Below are positions 61,335-64,000 of a DNA stretch of 64,000 nt, piece by piece. Both the position numbers and the translations under genes were made by a program. Source of the DNA: Bacteroidales bacterium. GTDB taxonomy: Bacteria > Bacteroidota > Bacteroidia > Bacteroidales > F082. Every line of letters starts with the position of its first letter. Within the stretch, counting starts at the first letter, position 1. The notes beneath the pieces were generated by a model. The model made no database searches. It was not told the origin of the DNA and saw only the letters and a program-made list of their open reading frames with translations. The stretch is taken from the NCBI GenBank assembly GCA_024400305.1, contig JAKSMX010000006.1, positions 49,826 through 113,825 of the forward strand, read 5' to 3'.

Positions 61335-62960
61335 TCAATCCTCTATTATCTGTTTGAGGTCGCGTCCGTCGTTGATTTTGTTTCTGATCCGCTGGCATCG
61401 TTTCTGGAATGACTTCAGTTCCACGCCGCACAGCTTCGCCGTCGTCGAGTCGCTGAAACCGTGCCTGCTGCAGCAGCACGTCTCGATGTCACCGGCGGTC
61501 AGGCTCGGATACAGTTCTTTGAGCCTCAGTGAGAAGCCGTCATACACGATGTCGGTTATGTGGACGAACTCCTTCCAGTCGGCGTCAGAGATCACGATGG
61601 GTTTGTCCTTGTACCCTCCGTTTTCTATGGCGGCCGCTTTCTGGTAGATCTTGTTCTTCGCCAGCCAGTTCTCCTTCACGTTGCGTTTCTGGGCGTTCAC
61701 GGCTTCCATGGCCCTGACTTTCTCCTCTTCCTCCCTCCTTATCTTCGCCTGGTACAGCACGGTTATTGTCAGCGATATGACAATCAGCGAGGCCGCCGCC
61801 ACTACGATTATCGCGGCCCTGCTTCTCTTCTCATAGACCCGTTTCTCGTGCTCGAGTTCCTTGCGGTAGGTCTCGAAGACGTTGGTGATGTCTTCCTTGC
61901 TCGTGTCACGGTAAAAGATTGAGAGGCATCTGATCGCGAAGTCGGCTGACTTCTCGTAGTCGCCCGTCGTCCTGTAAAGCCTTGCCAGCGTCCTGTAGAT
62001 GTTCCTTTTCTTATAGTCGGAGCCTGTGTTGTTTTCGAGTGCCTTGTTTGTGTAGAAGAGTGCGGAGTCGTATTCTTTCAGTTCGAAATAGAGCTGTCCT
62101 ATCGGCTCGTTGAGGTTGTGTGCCAGCCCGTTGGCCTCCGACACCTCGTTGGCTTCCTTGAACACCTCTATGGTCCTGTGCTTGTCGGACCTCCTGAAAC
62201 CGAGTCCGTAGGTGTATAAGCTGTTGTATATGAGCTGGCTGTCGTTGTTCTTCCTGCTTTCCCCGAGAGCCTTGAGGGAATAGTGCTTGCAGCTGTCATC
62301 TTCGTTTATCATGAAATACGACAGTGCTAAAAGCACCTGGTTGGGTGCGAGCATGTCGCCGCCGTGTTCTTCAAAGAACGCCGTGGATTCCTTCAGTACG
62401 TCATTCATGTCCTGGTACAGCCCCATGTCGATGTATGTCCTGCCGACGAAATACATGATTGTCTGTTTGAGCTGTTCTATGACGAGCGCGTCGTCGGCGT
62501 TCTCGAGCCGTGAATATTCCACGAGACGCCTGTCAACTTTCTTTGTCTTGTCGATGGTCCTCAACGCTTCGAGGAGCAGTTTGGTGTTGTCCTCGTCGGT
62601 CAGGTTGTCGTTCGCCACCCTGTCGTGGTCATACATCAGGAGGAGCGCCTGCGCCTTCATGTAGCTGTCTTTCCCTTTGAGGTAAAAAGCCCTGATGTTC
62701 TCTACAAGCGAGTCCGCATCCTTCCCGTAGTCCGACCTGTACATGTGTCTCATCAGGCTGACGAGGCAGAAATGCGCCTTCTGTTCTTCGTTGAGGTCGC
62801 CGAACCGCAGCGAGTCGAGCGCGTCCTTGATGCCGTCGTCTTTTTTCATCCGGGCCTGCAGCCGGTACAAAGTGTCGTCAACATCGCAGGCATCCCCGCA
62901 GGCGGCAAAAGCGAGTGCCAAGAGAAACACTATGGCTGAAAAACATAAAAATCTACGCAT
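61335..62960 (-). CDS. Membrane-bound TPR protein with cytoplasmic LuxR-like HTH
   Basis: Taken from the ATG at 62960 (541 residues), which opens a lipoprotein-type signal (CFSAIVFLLALAFAACGDAC). Residues 40-380 are helical repeats of TPR type (LLLALSYFMINEDDSCKHYS, YNSLYTYGLGFRR, YKKRNIYRTLARLYRTTGDYEKSADFA). One membrane segment is at about 385-408 (AAIIVVAAASLIVISLTITVLY), a charged coil follows, and the C-terminal HTH is at about 475-525 (LTAGDIETCCCSRHGFSDST, LCGVELKSFQKRCQRIRNKI). Its architecture equals that of the 6226 protein. It lies at the island's edge, facing the other way, and might control it; this is a guess. Confidence 0.75.
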   Translation of the reverse strand: MRRFLCFSAIVFLLALAFAACGDACDVDDTLYRLQARMKKDDGIKDALDSLRFGDLNEEQKAHFCLVSLMRHMYRSDYGKDADSLVENIRAFYLKGKDSYMKAQALLLMYDHDRVANDNLTDEDNTKLLLEALRTIDKTKKVDRRLVEYSRLENADDALVIEQLKQTIMYFVGRTYIDMGLYQDMNDVLKESTAFFEEHGGDMLAPNQVLLALSYFMINEDDSCKHYSLKALGESRKNNDSQLIYNSLYTYGLGFRRSDKHRTIEVFKEANEVSEANGLAHNLNEPIGQLYFELKEYDSALFYTNKALENNTGSDYKKRNIYRTLARLYRTTGDYEKSADFAIRCLSIFYRDTSKEDITNVFETYRKELEHEKRVYEKRSRAAIIVVAAASLIVISLTITVLYQAKIRREEEEKVRAMEAVNAQKRNVKENWLAKNKIYQKAAAIENGGYKDKPIVISDADWKEFVHITDIVYDGFSLRLKELYPSLTAGDIETCCCSRHGFSDSTTAKLCGVELKSFQKRCQRIRNKINDGRDLKQIIED

Positions 62961-62978
62961 GATACCGATATTTTGGCT

Positions 62979-62987
62979 GCAAAGATA
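62979..62987 (-). promoter_or_regulatory. -7 element TATCTTTGC for the TPR-HTH gene
   Basis: The minus strand reads TATCTTTGC, 18 bases before the ATG at 62960. Confidence 0.65.
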
Positions 62988-63137
62988 TATGTTTTTTCGC
63001 AAATATCGCGATTTTTTTGGAGACATTTTTTGTGGTGCGAAATATTATTGTCTTGATTTTCAATAACCTGAAAAGAAAAATTGGCGACAATTAGGGGGTT
63101 GACGCTCCGGGATGTGAAAAGCGTCTTGGCTTTTGCA

Positions 63138-63146
63138 TATTTTTGC
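63138..63146 (+). promoter_or_regulatory. -7 element TATTTTTGC for the DUF6261 gene
   Basis: TATTTTTGC lies 66 bases before the ATG at 63213. Confidence 0.65.
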
Positions 63147-63212
63147 CGTCGGAAATATCCAGACAACATTCATACGTTAAACTTAAACACATAACAGTAA
63201 AATTACATCATC

Positions 63213-63905
63213 ATGAAACACTTCTCAAATGCATTAAGAAGAGATGAGGCTGTTGACGGCGCAAACGCGTTGACAAAAGCCATGAAGCAGTTCAGCAACA
63301 AAGACGTCATCGTCGAAGTAATCAACCAGATCGAAGAGATCAACACGCAGCTCGCCGATGCGAACAGCAAGGTGTTATTCAACCATCAGTTGAATGAGCG
63401 AAACAAAGAGGTCAACGCATGTTTCCTTGTCATAAAGGGCCTTGCCGAAGCCTACATGAAGTCGTCCGACAGCACCCTGAAGGATGCCGCGGCGAAAATC
63501 ATGGCGGTGCTGGTGAACCACAAGACTCTCACCCACCTCAACGTGGCCGAGAAATCAGGTAAGTTGGACGCCCTGATGCTCGACTTCGCCGCCGACGACG
63601 TGAAAACAGCCGCAGCCGCCATCCCCGGACTCAACGACTGCATCGCAAGGCTGAAAGCCGCCGGCGACGACCTCGCGGAACACCGCTACATGGCTCAAAA
63701 AGAACGCTCCGATGCCAACGCCACGAAAACGTCAGACCTCAAAAAACAACTGTACCACCTCATCAACAACAAACTCATTGTCATGCTGACCAACGCCGCA
63801 ATCACCGAACCGGAACTGTACCAGCCTGAACTCAAAATGGTCGAAGACATAATCGACGAATACAACAACCTCGCAAAGTCGCACCGCAACAACACGAAGA
63901 AATAG
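63213..63905 (+). CDS. DUF6261 family protein
   Basis: A 230-residue protein, helical along its whole length, with no signal peptide or membrane segment. The opening MKHFSNALRRDEAVDGANAL and the heptad-like helices (VIVEVINQIEEINTQLADAN, LKDAAAKIMAVLVNHK) fit the DUF6261 proteins of Bacteroidetes, which often occur in several copies per genome and have no known function. The C-terminal 30 residues are Asn/Lys-rich. It is transcribed from its own promoter, and a tandem palindromic repeat lies downstream. Confidence 0.75.
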   Translation: MKHFSNALRRDEAVDGANALTKAMKQFSNKDVIVEVINQIEEINTQLADANSKVLFNHQLNERNKEVNACFLVIKGLAEAYMKSSDSTLKDAAAKIMAVLVNHKTLTHLNVAEKSGKLDALMLDFAADDVKTAAAAIPGLNDCIARLKAAGDDLAEHRYMAQKERSDANATKTSDLKKQLYHLINNKLIVMLTNAAITEPELYQPELKMVEDIIDEYNNLAKSHRNNTKK

Positions 63906-63922
63906 ACAAAGCCAGCGTTTTC

Positions 63923-64000
63923 GGTGATACGTATCATGTTTTTCGGTGAAAATGACTGAATGATGGTGATACGCATCACTTTTTTCAGTGAAAATGACTG
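63923..64000. repeat. Tandem 36-bp repeat containing a palindrome (continues past the edge)
   Basis: Two copies of GGTGATACGTATCATGTTTT plus CGGTGAAAATGACTG (63923-63958 and 63965-64000) at a 42-base period. The first contains the perfect 12-base palindrome TGATACGTATCA; the second has TGATACGCATCA. Confidence 0.85.

Overview
The window looks like a chromosomal segment of a member of the Bacteroidales (phylum Bacteroidota). The evidence is the many TAnnTTTGC -7 promoter elements just upstream of genes, AT-rich spacers with weak Shine-Dalgarno signals, a tmRNA whose tag reads GENNYALAA, tRNA genes without encoded CCA, and families typical of the group (UpxY-type NusG paralogue, GWxTD protein, DUF6266, DUF6261, DUF2027-Smr, BspA-like repeats, membrane TPR-HTH regulators). 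The species cannot be named from this sequence alone.

Layout. 1-6 kb is accessory: a dynamin-like GTPase running off the left edge, an IS5-family insertion sequence directly upstream of it, a small membrane protein, a protein that joins a sigma-70 region-2-like domain to an M48 metallopeptidase, an UpxY-type antiterminator, an HTH protein and a DUF6266 protein. 6-20 kb is mostly core: two tRNA-Ser genes, a membrane TPR-HTH regulator, a GWxTD protein, a glycosyltransferase, an anaerobic sulfatase maturase paired with a Ser-type sulfatase, gdhA, a yitT/periplasmic-binding-protein/MORN group and guaA. 20.4-26 kb is a minus-strand run: SPFH protein, three tandem PH-like membrane paralogues, CPBP protease, Arc-like repressor and small membrane protein, followed after a tandem repeat by a BAHD-like acyltransferase. 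26-43 kb carries a toxin-antitoxin pair, an acyltransferase-3, lpdA, a lytic transglycosylase, uvrA, a glucosaminidase, rsmG, an M16 peptidase, an MFS transporter, a DUF4160/DUF2442 pair, an integrase remnant beside tRNA-Val and tRNA-Gly, a LOG protein, and tmRNA plus tRNA-Arg. 43-49.5 kb has an orphan gene, a candidate tandem-repeat RNA, a DUF2027-Smr protein, a radical SAM protein and a lipoprotein pair of hydrolases.

49.5-61.3 kb is a mosaic island. Secreted proteins that share nearly identical 5' ends (leader plus signal peptide) and 3' ends (a tail of about 25 residues) but differ in the middle alternate with AAA/DUF4143 ATPases and DUF1016 nucleases. The units are separated by heptanucleotide repeats and duplicated promoter blocks, which suggests growth by recombination between repeats. 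The window closes with a second TPR-HTH regulator, a DUF6261 protein and a tandem palindromic repeat that runs off the right edge.

The candidates for undescribed biology are the sigma-like/M48 fusion in an UpxY-led gene group, the SPFH/PH-trio/CPBP/RHH operon, the BAHD-like enzyme behind an array of 23-bp repeats, and the cassette-built secreted proteins of the mosaic island. All function calls come from reading motifs by eye; no database search was run.
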